Source of the DNA: Gluconacetobacter aggeris | GTDB lineage: Bacteria > Pseudomonadota > Alphaproteobacteria > Acetobacterales > Acetobacteraceae | Assembly (NCBI RefSeq): GCF_014174395.1 | Contig: NZ_JABEQD010000001.1 | Location: 531,374-595,373 of the forward strand | Length of the DNA stretch: 64,000 bases | Reading direction: 5' to 3' | Part shown: in pieces, positions 1 to 9,126 of the stretch | Layout of the letters: every line of letters starts with the position of its first letter | Position numbering within the stretch: position 1 is the stretch's first letter | Notes under the pieces: generated by a model | What the model saw: the letters and a program-made list of their open reading frames with translations, nothing else | What the model was told of the DNA's origin: nothing | Databases searched by the model: none | Translations under genes and position numbers: made by a program

Positions 1-1032
1 CCGCATCTCGATGAAAACCTGCCGGACCGACGATGGAATCTCACCCGTCGCCATCAGCCGCGCCACGAAGCTGTCCAGGGCTTCGAGCGTGAGGGCGGAA
101 GGCGAAATCCGCGCACGCCGGTCGATCGTCTCGATCTGGAGGCGGCCGATCTCCTCCCACGCGCCAGCCAGCCGGTCGCGGCCCGCCGACCGGGCCCCGA
201 CGATCGCGATCATCACGCCGACGACCGTATCGGGATCGCTTTGCGCGCGCACGAACAGGACGTCCTCCGGATCGCGCGCCCCGTCGGCACGCGACCATTC
301 CCCTGCGAGGATGGCGAGATCGTCGTCGTCCGCGAAGAGAGCGTCCACCTCGCCATCGAAGCCCGGCACATGCATGGGACCATTGCGGACGACATGACGA
401 TAGACGGCCTCCGCGCAGCGCAGGGGATTGACCAGGCCGGAACGGCCGGGACGGATAAAGCCCTCGACGACGGCGAACGCGTCATCGTCGAGCGGAACCA
501 CGGGGCCGGTGAACCGATTTCCTCCGCCATTGTCCGGAACGACCCATACGGCAAGGCGAAGACCGGCCGTCTCCGGCATGATGCCCTCGTCCACGATCCG
601 CAACACCTCGCCGGACGCCACGTCCCGGACATCCGCCGCGTTCTCCCCGTGCGGCACCTCCACCCTGACGACGCGAAAGCGCGTCCGGCGCAGGGCGTCC
701 AGTACGGGCAGATGAGGCGCGGCGACGCGGCGCTGCCGGGCGAGACGATCGAACGCGGTCTGGCCGCTACCCGATCGGGTGAACAGCGCCAGCGTCGTGG
801 CCATGGCCAGGGCCAGCGTCATGCGCGCCAGCGCGGCGTCGGGCGGCAGGTCGGTGGCCGATCGTGCGTCGGGAATCCAGTCCTCGATCAGGTCGTCGAT
901 CCTGCCGGGCGCGAGACAGCGGATCGCCTCGTCCTGCACTTCGGAGAGTTGCTCGTCCAGCCATCCCGGACCGGCCGAGGACCCGTCCGTACCGTTCTTC
1001 GCTCGTCCGCCGATGTGCCGTTGCTGCGTCAT
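1..1032 (-). CDS. Unrecognised protein, C-terminus beyond window edge
   Basis: An open minus-strand frame of 344 codons runs without a stop from an ATG at 1032 to the window edge, so the C-terminus is missing. The long overlapping plus-strand frames are shadows: this frame has the usual GC-rich codon pattern. The protein has an Arg/Gly-rich start, an Ala/Leu-rich helical stretch around residues 70-85, and acidic runs such as DDDD near residues 240-250. It is predicted soluble, with no signal peptide or recognisable motif. It diverges from the S9 peptidase gene (101-bp spacer). I do not recognise the family and assign no function. Confidence 0.7.
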   Translation of the reverse strand, partial: MTQQRHIGGRAKNGTDGSSAGPGWLDEQLSEVQDEAIRCLAPGRIDDLIEDWIPDARSATDLPPDAALARMTLALAMATTLALFTRSGSGQTAFDRLARQRRVAAPHLPVLDALRRTRFRVVRVEVPHGENAADVRDVASGEVLRIVDEGIMPETAGLRLAVWVVPDNGGGNRFTGPVVPLDDDAFAVVEGFIRPGRSGLVNPLRCAEAVYRHVVRNGPMHVPGFDGEVDALFADDDDLAILAGEWSRADGARDPEDVLFVRAQSDPDTVVGVMIAIVGARSAGRDRLAGAWEEIGRLQIETIDRRARISPSALTLEALDSFVARLMATGEIPSSVRQVFIEMR

Positions 1033-1132
1033 TGTCGCTCGTGTTCTCTTGGGGTTCCGTGTCGTCAACTTATGGGTGTGTGGCGGGAAGAGAAAGCCTG
1101 CCGGCCACCGGCACCCGGAACAGGAGTACCGC

Positions 1133-3121
1133 ATGACCGACCCGACCGCCGGGACCGGCCCCGAACCCGCCATCCGTCCCTACGGCACATGGCCATCCCC
1201 CGTGACGGCGGCATTGGTGGCCGGCAAGACCCTGGGGCTGGGCAGCGTGCAGGCCGACGGCGAGGCGGTCTACTGGCTGGAGACACGCCCGGCCGAAGCC
1301 GGGCGAACCGTTCTGGTGCACTGGACCGGCGCCGACGGTATCCGCGACATCACGCCCGCGCCGTTCGATATCGGCACGCGCGCCCATGAATATGGCGGCG
1401 GCGCCTATGTCGCGGCCGGCGGCCGCATCGCCTTCAGCCACCGGCCGGACGGCAGCGTCTGGATCGTCACGCCCGGCGCGGCTCCCCGCGCCCTCGGCAC
1501 GGTGCCCGGCCTGCGCTTCGCCGATTTCGCCTTCTCGCCCGACGGCACCACGCTGTTCTGCGTGCGCGAGGACCATCGCGCGCCCGGCGAACCGGTCTCC
1601 ACCCTGGTCGCCTTCGCCACCGACGGCGACGCCGACCCGGCGACGCAGGCCGGCCGGGTGCTGGTCTCCGGCCCCGATTTCCTCAGTTCCCCCCGTCCGT
1701 CGCCCGACGGCGCCTGGCTGGCCTGGATCGAATGGGACCACCCCGCCATGCCGTGGGATGCCACCCGGCTGCGCCTGGGCCGGCTGGCATCGGACGATGC
1801 CGGCACCGCACTGGCCGACATCCGCACACTGGCCGATGACGGCGCCTCCGTCATCGAACCGGCCTGGGCCGGCCCCGCGACGCTGCTGGCCGCCTCCGAC
1901 CGTGACGGCTGGTGGAACCTGACACGCTGGGCCGTACCGAACGGAAAGCCGGAGGCCATCGCGCCGATGGAAGCCGAAATCGGCCTGCCGCACTGGGTCT
2001 TCGGCCTGCGCAGCTACCAGCCTCTCCCCGACGGCACCATCCTGGCCATCGCCATCGAACATGGCGAGGCCCGCACCCTGCATCTCACCGGACCGGTCGC
2101 CCGCCCGGTGGCGCTGGGCCATCCCGCCCAATGCCCGACCATGCTGGCCGACGGCTCGCTGGCATGGCTCGACACCCCACCGGACGGCGCACCCGCCGTA
2201 CGCCATGGCCGCATGGGCGCGCCGTCACGCGTGCTGCGCGCCGCCACCACGCTGGACCTTGCCCCCGGCGACATCGCCCGCGCCGAAACGATCCGCTTCC
2301 CCTTGCCCGACTTTCCCTCGTCCGACGGGCGGCATACCGGCCACGCCTTCTTCTATCCTCCCGCCAACAGCCGCTTCCGCGGCCCCGCGGATGAAAAGCC
2401 GCCGCTGATCGTCATGGCCCATGGCGGCCCAACCGGCCGCGCCGCCAGCGCCTTCGCCTTCAAGGTCCAATGGTGGACCAGTAGGGGCTTCGCGGTGGTC
2501 GACGTCAATTATCGCGGCTCGACCGGCTTCGGCCGCGCCTATCGCCGCCAGTTGGAAGGGCAGTGGGGCGTGGCGGACGTGGAAGACTGCATCGCCGCCT
2601 GCCGCCATCTGGTCGCGACCGGCCGCGTCGACCCCGCCCGCATCGCCATTCGCGGCAGCAGCGCCGGCGGCCTGACCGTGCTGCTGGCCCTGGCGGGGTC
2701 CGACCTGTTCGCCGCCGGCGCCAGCCTGTACGGCGTCACCGACCTGCGCGCCCTGGCGCAGGAAACCCATAAATTCGAATCCCGCTATCTCGACAGCCTG
2801 GTCGGCCCCTGGCCCGAGGCCGAGGCCACCTATCTGGCCCGCTCGCCCCTGACCCGGGCCGACGCCATCCGCACGCCGGTCCTGTTCCTGCACGGCCTCG
2901 CCGACGCGGTCGTCCCCCCCGCCCAAGCCCAGGCCATGGTCGATGCACTGGCCTCCGGCGGGGTGCCTTGCGCGCATTATACGTTCGAAGGCGAAGCCCA
3001 CGGCTTCCGGCGCGAGGAGACGGTACGCCGCGCGCTGGAACTGGAACTGGATTTTTACGGCCGGATCTTCGGGTTTACCGTACCGGATGTAACGGAGCGG
3101 GTGGTGCTGTCCGGCATGTGA
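1133..3121 (+). CDS. S9 family peptidase (prolyl oligopeptidase/acylaminoacyl peptidase-like)
   Basis: A 662-residue serine peptidase with an N-terminal beta-propeller-like region (about 1-380) and a C-terminal alpha/beta hydrolase domain. The catalytic triad is visible: Ser510 in GSSAGG, Asp591 in LADAVVP and His623 in GEAHGF. Such enzymes cleave short peptides after Pro or remove acylated N-terminal residues. No signal peptide is seen, so it is probably cytoplasmic. The ATG at 1133 is preceded by CAGGAG; the open frame extends upstream to 779, but that part is antisense to the divergent gene. The exact substrate class is not decidable from sequence. Confidence 0.9.
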   Translation: MTDPTAGTGPEPAIRPYGTWPSPVTAALVAGKTLGLGSVQADGEAVYWLETRPAEAGRTVLVHWTGADGIRDITPAPFDIGTRAHEYGGGAYVAAGGRIAFSHRPDGSVWIVTPGAAPRALGTVPGLRFADFAFSPDGTTLFCVREDHRAPGEPVSTLVAFATDGDADPATQAGRVLVSGPDFLSSPRPSPDGAWLAWIEWDHPAMPWDATRLRLGRLASDDAGTALADIRTLADDGASVIEPAWAGPATLLAASDRDGWWNLTRWAVPNGKPEAIAPMEAEIGLPHWVFGLRSYQPLPDGTILAIAIEHGEARTLHLTGPVARPVALGHPAQCPTMLADGSLAWLDTPPDGAPAVRHGRMGAPSRVLRAATTLDLAPGDIARAETIRFPLPDFPSSDGRHTGHAFFYPPANSRFRGPADEKPPLIVMAHGGPTGRAASAFAFKVQWWTSRGFAVVDVNYRGSTGFGRAYRRQLEGQWGVADVEDCIAACRHLVATGRVDPARIAIRGSSAGGLTVLLALAGSDLFAAGASLYGVTDLRALAQETHKFESRYLDSLVGPWPEAEATYLARSPLTRADAIRTPVLFLHGLADAVVPPAQAQAMVDALASGGVPCAHYTFEGEAHGFRREETVRRALELELDFYGRIFGFTVPDVTERVVLSGM

Positions 3122-3248
3122 ACAAGCCACGGGCGTCGCCCTTCAGGCTATGCGAAAACTATCCGCTACACCCTATCAGGGGCTTCGACAGCCGATGTCC
3201 GGAAAGCATATTTGCCAGCCATCGATCGCCGACTGAGGCAGGCGCCCC

Positions 3249-4100
3249 TTACAGCGACGCAATGGCGTGCTTCTTGCCGGTGCCTTGGGCGGCGTTGGAA
3301 TCAGCCTCCCATGCTTCCCAGGTGGCGAGACGCGCAGCATAGGCCGCGCGTGCCACCGGCAGCCCTTCCGTGCCCACGAAGAAGCGCAACGGCGGCATCT
3401 CCACGTCCACCAGCTTCAGGATGGCCGCTGCGGTCGCCTGCGGATCGCCGAATTCCATCTGCGCCCCGGCCGCGAAGGCCTGCTGCCGCAGCGTGGCATA
3501 GGCATCGAGGCCGGCCGAAATCTTCAGCGAGGCCTGGCTGGCGAAATCGGTCGCATAGGCGCCCGGTTCGAGCAGCGTCACCTTGATCCCGAACGGCGCG
3601 ATCTCCTGTGCAAGGCTCTCATGCAGTGCCTCGAAAGCCCATTTGGAGGCATTGTAGAAACCGGAGATTGGATGGGCGACGATGCCAGCGACGCTCGATA
3701 CGCCGAGAATATGGCCGCTTCCCTGCTCGCGCAGGTATGGCAAAACGGCCTGGATCACGCGAAGCGCGCCGAAGAAGTTGGTGTCGAATTCCTGCCGGAC
3801 ATCGGCTTCCGCCGCTTCCTCGATCGCGCCGACGAGGGCATAGCCGGCGTTGTTGATGACGATATCCAGACGGCCGAAATGCTCATGCGCGGCGGCAATG
3901 ACTTTCGCGGTTTGATCGGGAACCGTCACATCCAGGGCCAGCGGCAGTACGGCCTCGCCGTAACGTTCGACAAGGGAATCGAGGCTGGCGAGATTGCGCG
4001 CGGTCGCCACGACCTTATCGCCGCGATCGAGCGCGGCTTCCACCCAGACACGCCCGAAGCCACGCGACGCGCCCGTAATGAACCAAATCTTGCCTGACAT
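3249..4100 (-). CDS. Short-chain dehydrogenase/reductase (SDR)
   Basis: A 283-residue classical SDR. The N-terminal cofactor motif TGASRGFG (Rossmann glycine motif), the NNAG motif and a catalytic Tyr/Lys in a YNASK segment are all present, so it should be an active NAD(P)-dependent oxidoreductase. The ATG at 4100 has GGAGG seven bases upstream, better than the upstream ATG at 4130. It is the last gene of a same-strand cluster with another SDR (6002-6832), an AraC-type regulator and a NAD(P)-binding reductase, so it may be controlled by that regulator. Substrate unknown. Confidence 0.88.
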   Translation of the reverse strand: MSGKIWFITGASRGFGRVWVEAALDRGDKVVATARNLASLDSLVERYGEAVLPLALDVTVPDQTAKVIAAAHEHFGRLDIVINNAGYALVGAIEEAAEADVRQEFDTNFFGALRVIQAVLPYLREQGSGHILGVSSVAGIVAHPISGFYNASKWAFEALHESLAQEIAPFGIKVTLLEPGAYATDFASQASLKISAGLDAYATLRQQAFAAGAQMEFGDPQATAAAILKLVDVEMPPLRFFVGTEGLPVARAAYAARLATWEAWEADSNAAQGTGKKHAIASL

Positions 4101-4251
4101 GGGGAGCCTCCAAACAACGGCGATAAGCAACTTCTGTTGATTCCAACATAGCGGGCACCGATGCTTTCATCTGTTGCTCAAGGCGCCAATGAAGTAGCGG
4201 AACGCGCCAAAAGCGGCGACGGCAACGATGTGCTTGGCCGCGTGCGGTGAA

Positions 4252-4938
4252 CTATGATCGACCGATATGGCTGTCGTTCCCCGCCTGCGTCCATGCCGGC
4301 GCGATCATCCGCAGATCGCGGTTTTCCTGAACAAAGCATCCCGAAGCTTCCTTGAGCGCCAGCGTTGCGATGGCGTCAGCGACGGTATCCGCCGGGATTG
4401 CACCCCAGCGTGATAATGGACCGCGCAGCAGCGGCGTCAGCGCCGCGAAAAGACGCTGTCCGATCGCTTCGACCGGGCGGTGCTCGGTGCGCTCGCCCAG
4501 CAGGAAGCCGGGGCGGATCAGATCAACCCGCTCGAAGCGCAGGGCTTCCACGGCGCGCTCGATCTCGCCCTTGGTGCGCAGGTAGAAACCGGGACCGCCT
4601 GCGCCGGCCGCGGTCATCAGGATGAAGCGTTTCGCTCCGAGGGCCCGCGCGCCCCGCGCGACGGCCAGGACATAATCATGATCAACCCGGTACATCGCCG
4701 CCTGCGATCGCGCCTGACGAATGGTGGTGCCAAGACAGGAGATCGCCACCTCTACGCCATCGGGGATGAACCGGCGCATCTCGTCGGCCGGATCGCTACA
4801 CAGCCGTTCATAGTCGATCCCGTTCGCGTCCCTGCGCGACGGAGCGGCGAGATGCACGTCATCGCGCGCCGACAATCGTTCGGCGACCATTCTGCCGATC
4901 AGTCCGGTGCCGCCAGCGAGAAAAATGCGATGGGCCAT
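4252..4938 (-). CDS. NAD(P)H-binding atypical SDR-type oxidoreductase
   Basis: A 228-residue protein with an N-terminal GGTGLIG dinucleotide-binding motif, like the extended/atypical SDR group that includes NmrA- and TIP30-like proteins. It lacks an obvious YxxxK pair (YLRTK near residue 120 may serve). It starts 9 bp after the restored end of the AraC-type gene (stop at 4948), consistent with co-transcription. The role could be redox sensing or reduction of an unknown substrate. Confidence 0.75.
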   Translation of the reverse strand: MAHRIFLAGGTGLIGRMVAERLSARDDVHLAAPSRRDANGIDYERLCSDPADEMRRFIPDGVEVAISCLGTTIRQARSQAAMYRVDHDYVLAVARGARALGAKRFILMTAAGAGGPGFYLRTKGEIERAVEALRFERVDLIRPGFLLGERTEHRPVEAIGQRLFAALTPLLRGPLSRWGAIPADTVADAIATLALKEASGCFVQENRDLRMIAPAWTQAGNDSHIGRS

Positions 4939-4947
4939 CGTCCAACC

Positions 4948-5963
4948 TCAATGCAGCCGTTCGGCCCGTTTCTCGCGCCATTGGTTCGGCGTGAGGCCCT
5001 CCCATTCCCGGAAGGCGCGATAGAACGAGCTGGTGTCCTGATAGCCGAGCAGACAGGCAACTTCGTCGATATCGGCGGCGGGTCGGACAGCAGCGTTCGG
5101 CCGAGTTCCTGGCGCGCTTCCATCACCAGCTCGCGAAAGGTCGTTCCTTCCTCGGTGATGCGCCGCTGCAGGCTGCGCTCACTCATGGCGAGGTCGTAGG
5201 CCACATCGGCGAGCTCCGGCCGCCCGCTGGCCAGGCCTCGCTTCACGATGACCTTGACCTGATCGCGCAGCGAGCTTCGTGCCTGAAGCTCACCCAGCGC
5301 CGAAGCGAGCACCGGCGTCAGCATGTCGAGCAATTCCGGATTGTGGCCGGGAAAGGGACGGTCGAGGTCAGCCGAACGCAGGACCAGCAGGTTGCTGGCT
5401 GTATTGAAACGGATAGGGCATCCGAAAAACGCCCTGTGCGCCTCCGCCTTGGCAGCAGGACGCGCGAGTTCGACGCGCAGCGGTGTGACGGGCTGCCCCG
5501 TGCCGCGCCGGCCAAGCTCGACCAGAGAGGCGAAGTCCACATCCACGGCAATATCGGGAACGGCTCCGGTTGCGTGCAGCCATTCGGTGCTGATCGCGCA
5601 TTCACCGTCCGTCTCGACGATATGCAGCTTCTCAGGCGTGCAGAGTCGCTTGAACCGGGCCAGCCGGAAAAGTCCGTCGCGATAATCGCGGGCATGGAAA
5701 GCCGCGAGACTCGACGGGGGATGGACGGCGGTTTCGGTATCCGTCACCAGCCGGAAGGCAAGGCCGGGATCATCGGCCAAGGCTTCGATCGCCTTCCAGA
5801 GCGCAAAGAACTGCGCCGTGGTGACGAGGCCCTGGCCGTTCAAATGCAGGGTCGCGGGAAGCCCGGCCTGGCGCAGAACCGCAGGCGGCCGCAGGCCGGC
5901 CCGCTCGATCGCGCCCCAGAAAGCTTGCGGCACCTTGCAGCGGTCGGCCGGCATTCCACTCAT
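4948..5963 (-). pseudogene. AraC-family transcriptional regulator, frameshifted near C-terminus
   Basis: Residues 1 to about 290 read as an AraC-type regulator: an N-terminal effector domain of the arabinose-binding-2 type, then the first half of the HTH. In the GGCGGCGG run at 5074-5082 the frame breaks: the annotated frame becomes Arg/Ser/Pro-rich and overruns the next gene to 4899. Shifting one frame restores a textbook second AraC helix-turn-helix (GY...SSFYRAFREW...TPNQWR) ending at 4948, just 9 bp before the next gene. One missing base therefore explains everything. It is either a recent inactivating mutation or a sequencing error in a CCG repeat. Confidence 0.8.
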
Positions 5964-6001
5964 CGTATGGTATCACCTTGTTCAGCGGACATGGTCGGCG
6001 C

Positions 6002-6832
6002 CTATTTCGTCTGGCTCAGGATGATGCTGTCGAAAGCCCGGTCACTGAGCCACTTGCGCATGCCGAGCAGCATCTTCGCGTATTTGCCGACGGCGTAGCG
6101 CGTCTTCGGCTTTTTGGCCTTCACTGCCTGCGAAACGGCATCGGCAACGACCGTGCCGGGGCTTCCGGTGCCCTTGTCATAGGTGTTGGCGATGGAGTTC
6201 GCGACCTTCTGTGCCAGACCGGCATAGGGTGTACCCGACGAACGCCTCAGAAGATTATTGGACGCCGCATCGCCGAAGCCGGTTTCGATCACGCCGGGCT
6301 CGATGATGACCACGCGAATGCCGAACTGGGCGACCTCGAGCCGGAGGCAGTCGGACCAGCCTTCGAGGGCGTGCTTCGTCGCATGATACCACGCGCCCAG
6401 CACCGAATAGATTTTGCCGCCCATGGAGGTCACGTTGACGATCGTGCCGGCGCGCCTCGCCCGCATCGACGGCAGCAGGAGCTGCGTCAGCCGCGCGGCG
6501 CCGAACAGGTTCACCTCGAACTGATAGCGGGCCTCGTCGAGCGTGACATCCTCGACGGGGCCATAGAGGCCGAAGCCTGCATTGTTGACCAGCACATCGA
6601 CGCCGCCGGTTTGGGCGAGGATCGTATCCACGGCGGCCCTGATCTCATCGTCCTTCGACACGTCGAGCCGCAACGGCTGCGCGCCGAGGGCGGCGAGATC
6701 GTTCATCTTCTCGACGCTTCGCGCGGCTACATAGACCTGGAAGCCGTCTTGGATGAGCTTTTTGGCGATATCCTTTCCCATTCCGGACGAGGCTCCGGTG
6801 ACGAGGGCTGTCTTCTTTCCTTTGGTGAACAT
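6002..6832 (-). CDS. Short-chain dehydrogenase/reductase (SDR)
   Basis: A 276-residue classical SDR with TGASSGMG at the N-terminus, NNAG in the middle and an active-site YHATK segment. The C-terminal third contains a basic patch (KAKKPKTRY) found in SDRs related to steroid- or fatty-acyl-type reductases; the substrate remains unknown. The ATG at 6832 is preferred because TGASS then lies at the usual distance; ATGs at 6850 and 6892 are alternatives. It is the first gene of the minus-strand cluster followed by the AraC-type regulator 38 bp downstream. Confidence 0.85.
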   Translation of the reverse strand: MFTKGKKTALVTGASSGMGKDIAKKLIQDGFQVYVAARSVEKMNDLAALGAQPLRLDVSKDDEIRAAVDTILAQTGGVDVLVNNAGFGLYGPVEDVTLDEARYQFEVNLFGAARLTQLLLPSMRARRAGTIVNVTSMGGKIYSVLGAWYHATKHALEGWSDCLRLEVAQFGIRVVIIEPGVIETGFGDAASNNLLRRSSGTPYAGLAQKVANSIANTYDKGTGSPGTVVADAVSQAVKAKKPKTRYAVGKYAKMLLGMRKWLSDRAFDSIILSQTK

Positions 6833-7245
6833 GACCAACCTTTCGTGCATCTCGCCAGAGCGTAAAGCACACGGCGTTCTTTTCACTTGCATAATGCGCC
6901 AACCGAATGGCGATTCACGCCATCACCGAATTCGGAGGGGGGATATTCTGGCTGAAGGCAAAACGGCCAGCGCACAATACTCTTCGCCCGGCCCGTTGGC
7001 GGGCTGGCCACATAAAACGCTGCGTTCCCCGATTTATCATCGTTTTCAGGAATCCGGCGGCAGTCATGCGCTTGGGCTCTCGATAGAGCTCGGAGCGGAA
7101 ATCTCTCCGTTTGCAGCCATTGTCCACCTGGCACATCCTGACTCAGGTATGCACCAACCCGCCGGGTTTTAGGCGTACGGAACTGTTCCTATGCGACTCC
7201 TATGCGACTGAAATGACTATTCCTGCTCCGGCGGGAGGGGCGCGA

Positions 7246-7440
7246 ATGGGCTTTATGGAAGGCATGGACCGTGGGCAGGCCGCTCTCCTGCCCCCTTGCA
7301 TTGACGACTATGTGGCGCCCGAGGCTTTGGTGCGCGTCGTCGATGTCGAAGGGCACGCGGCACGTCCTCAGTGTCGACGAACTCCACGTTTTGACCGATG
7401 ACGGCTATTCCAACGCTGAGGAAGTCGCTCGACCCGGCCA
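7246..7440 (+). pseudogene. Remnant of IS1182-like transposase
   Basis: The peptide from 7246 matches the conserved N-terminus of IS1182-type transposases (GxDRxQxxLLPPCxDDYV... VRVVD). It then jumps, after an internal deletion and in a shifted frame, to a segment resembling the central catalytic-core motif (LTDDGYSNAEEV, compare ADRGYxxGEEI). Only about 65 codons in two pieces remain, so it cannot encode an active enzyme. No inverted repeats were found. The surrounding 6833-7576 gap holds nothing else I can support apart from a TATGCGACT doublet at about 7191-7209. Confidence 0.6.
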
Positions 7441-7576
7441 TCGATCGAACGCAACGCCGGCCCTGCTACCGGCGAGTCTGCGCCGATGCCCTACGGAGAC
7501 GGGGTGGAATGGCCGCTAGGCATAACACCCCGCTCCATCCCACCCGGCCGCCGTGGCGTCAGGGCAGGATGCCGCC

Positions 7577-9025
7577 CTATTGCGCCACGATGGCCGTCTG
7601 TCCCCGACGCGGCCGGAAACGCCCTTCCCGCAGCGCCTTCTCGATATCCTCAAGCGAGGCACCGCGCGTTTCCGGAACCAGGAAATAGACGAACAGGACC
7701 GATGCCAGGTTGACCCCGGCATAGAACCACATCGTCCCGCCCAGCGAGATCGTCTGCACTAGCGTCAGCGCCGTGCTGGTCACCAGCAGGTTGCTGCCCC
7801 ACAGGGTGGCGGCATGCAGGCTGGTGGCGGTGCCGCGCATCGGCAGCGGGAACATCTCGGCCCCCAGCAGCCAGCCGACGACCTGAATGCCGCCCGAGTT
7901 GAACATCATGAACAGCAGCAGGAAGGCAATGATCATCCAACTGCCGACACTGCCCTTGTCGGGATGGAGCATGAACATCAGCCCCAGCCCGATCAGGCTG
8001 AGGACCGAACCCGGCCCCATGATCAGCATCAGCCGCCGACGGCCGACCCGATCGACGACCAGCGAGCCGGTCAGCGTCATCGCCAGATAGACGACCGCCA
8101 CGCCCACGCTGGCCAGCAGCGCCGCCGAATGGCCGAACCCGGCATCCGACAGGAAGGTGGGGGCGTAATAGATCATCATCTCCAATCCGCCGCACTGGGT
8201 GAAGAACGCCACGCCGAACGCCGCGATCAGGGCCGGCCGCACCCAGGGCTGGGAAAGACCGCGCCATCCCCGCTGATCGTCGGAAACATTTTCGGCAGCC
8301 GCGTGAATCTTCTTGATTTCCTTATGGATTTCACGATGACTCGTGCGAACCTTGATCAGTTCGCGGATCGCAGCCTTCAACCCCCGGTTCTCCGCCGTCC
8401 AGCGCGGGCTGCGCGGCAGGAAGAACATGGCAATGAACACGAACAGCGCCGGCCCGGCCGCGATCGCGATCATCGGCCGCCAGCCCCATGCATCGCGCAT
8501 CGCAAAACCGACGATATTGGCAAGGAAGATGCCGATCCCGATCGCCACGTTGAACAGCGTGACCAGCCGCCCGCGCTTAGCCGCCGGCGCCAGTTCCGAG
8601 ATATACATCGGCACCACCTGCGTCGATCCGCCGACGCCGAGGCCCAGATAGATACGGGCCGCGATCAGCGTGCCGACATCGGGCGCCATCGAACAGGCGA
8701 GCGCCCCCGTCACGAAGATGGCGGTGACGATCATGACGGTGGTGCGGCGGCCGAACCGTTCGGACAGCCAGCCGGTGCCCACCGCGCCGATCACGGCGCC
8801 GGCCAGGATCGCCGAGGCCACGAACTCCTGCGCCGTACTGCCCAGATGAAAATCCCGCGTGATCAGCAGCAGGGCACCCGAAATGATGCCGGTGTCGTAG
8901 CCGTAGAGGCCGCCGCATATGGCGGCCACGGCGGCTGCGAGCCAGAGGGTCAGCCGCGCGTTATCCGAAATCTCGTATTCGGACACATGGGCCAGGCTTG
9001 TCGCTTGCGGTGAGAAATTCTGCAT
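7577..9025 (-). CDS. MFS sugar porter (proton symporter type)
   Basis: A 482-residue, 12-helix major facilitator protein. Sugar-porter signatures are present: GYDTGIISGA in helix 1, ERFGRR after helix 2, LPRSPRW after helix 6, DRVGRR after helix 8 and VPETRG at the end of helix 12. It should sit in the inner membrane and import a hexose, pentose or polyol by proton symport. The ATG at 9025 has GGGAGAACGGA upstream; the longer frame to 9082 adds a non-conserved tail. It stands alone, so the specific sugar cannot be deduced. Confidence 0.9.
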   Translation of the reverse strand: MQNFSPQATSLAHVSEYEISDNARLTLWLAAAVAAICGGLYGYDTGIISGALLLITRDFHLGSTAQEFVASAILAGAVIGAVGTGWLSERFGRRTTVMIVTAIFVTGALACSMAPDVGTLIAARIYLGLGVGGSTQVVPMYISELAPAAKRGRLVTLFNVAIGIGIFLANIVGFAMRDAWGWRPMIAIAAGPALFVFIAMFFLPRSPRWTAENRGLKAAIRELIKVRTSHREIHKEIKKIHAAAENVSDDQRGWRGLSQPWVRPALIAAFGVAFFTQCGGLEMMIYYAPTFLSDAGFGHSAALLASVGVAVVYLAMTLTGSLVVDRVGRRRLMLIMGPGSVLSLIGLGLMFMLHPDKGSVGSWMIIAFLLLFMMFNSGGIQVVGWLLGAEMFPLPMRGTATSLHAATLWGSNLLVTSTALTLVQTISLGGTMWFYAGVNLASVLFVYFLVPETRGASLEDIEKALREGRFRPRRGQTAIVAQ

Positions 9026-9126
9026 TCCGTTCTCCCTGTTCGGAAAGATCTGTCCTGGAACTCCTTGCTCCACAGACGCCACCGGATGGCCGGATTGCCA
9101 TGCCGGTATCCCGAACCGTACCGCCG

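Noticed and set aside
241..1389. 382-codon plus-strand frame at the left edge
   Set aside because: Overlaps the uninterrupted minus-strand gene 1-1032 and the true peptidase start region.
7814..9013. 399-codon plus-strand open frame opposite the sugar porter
   Set aside because: Shadow of the MFS gene; composition is His/Arg/Gln-rich without motifs.
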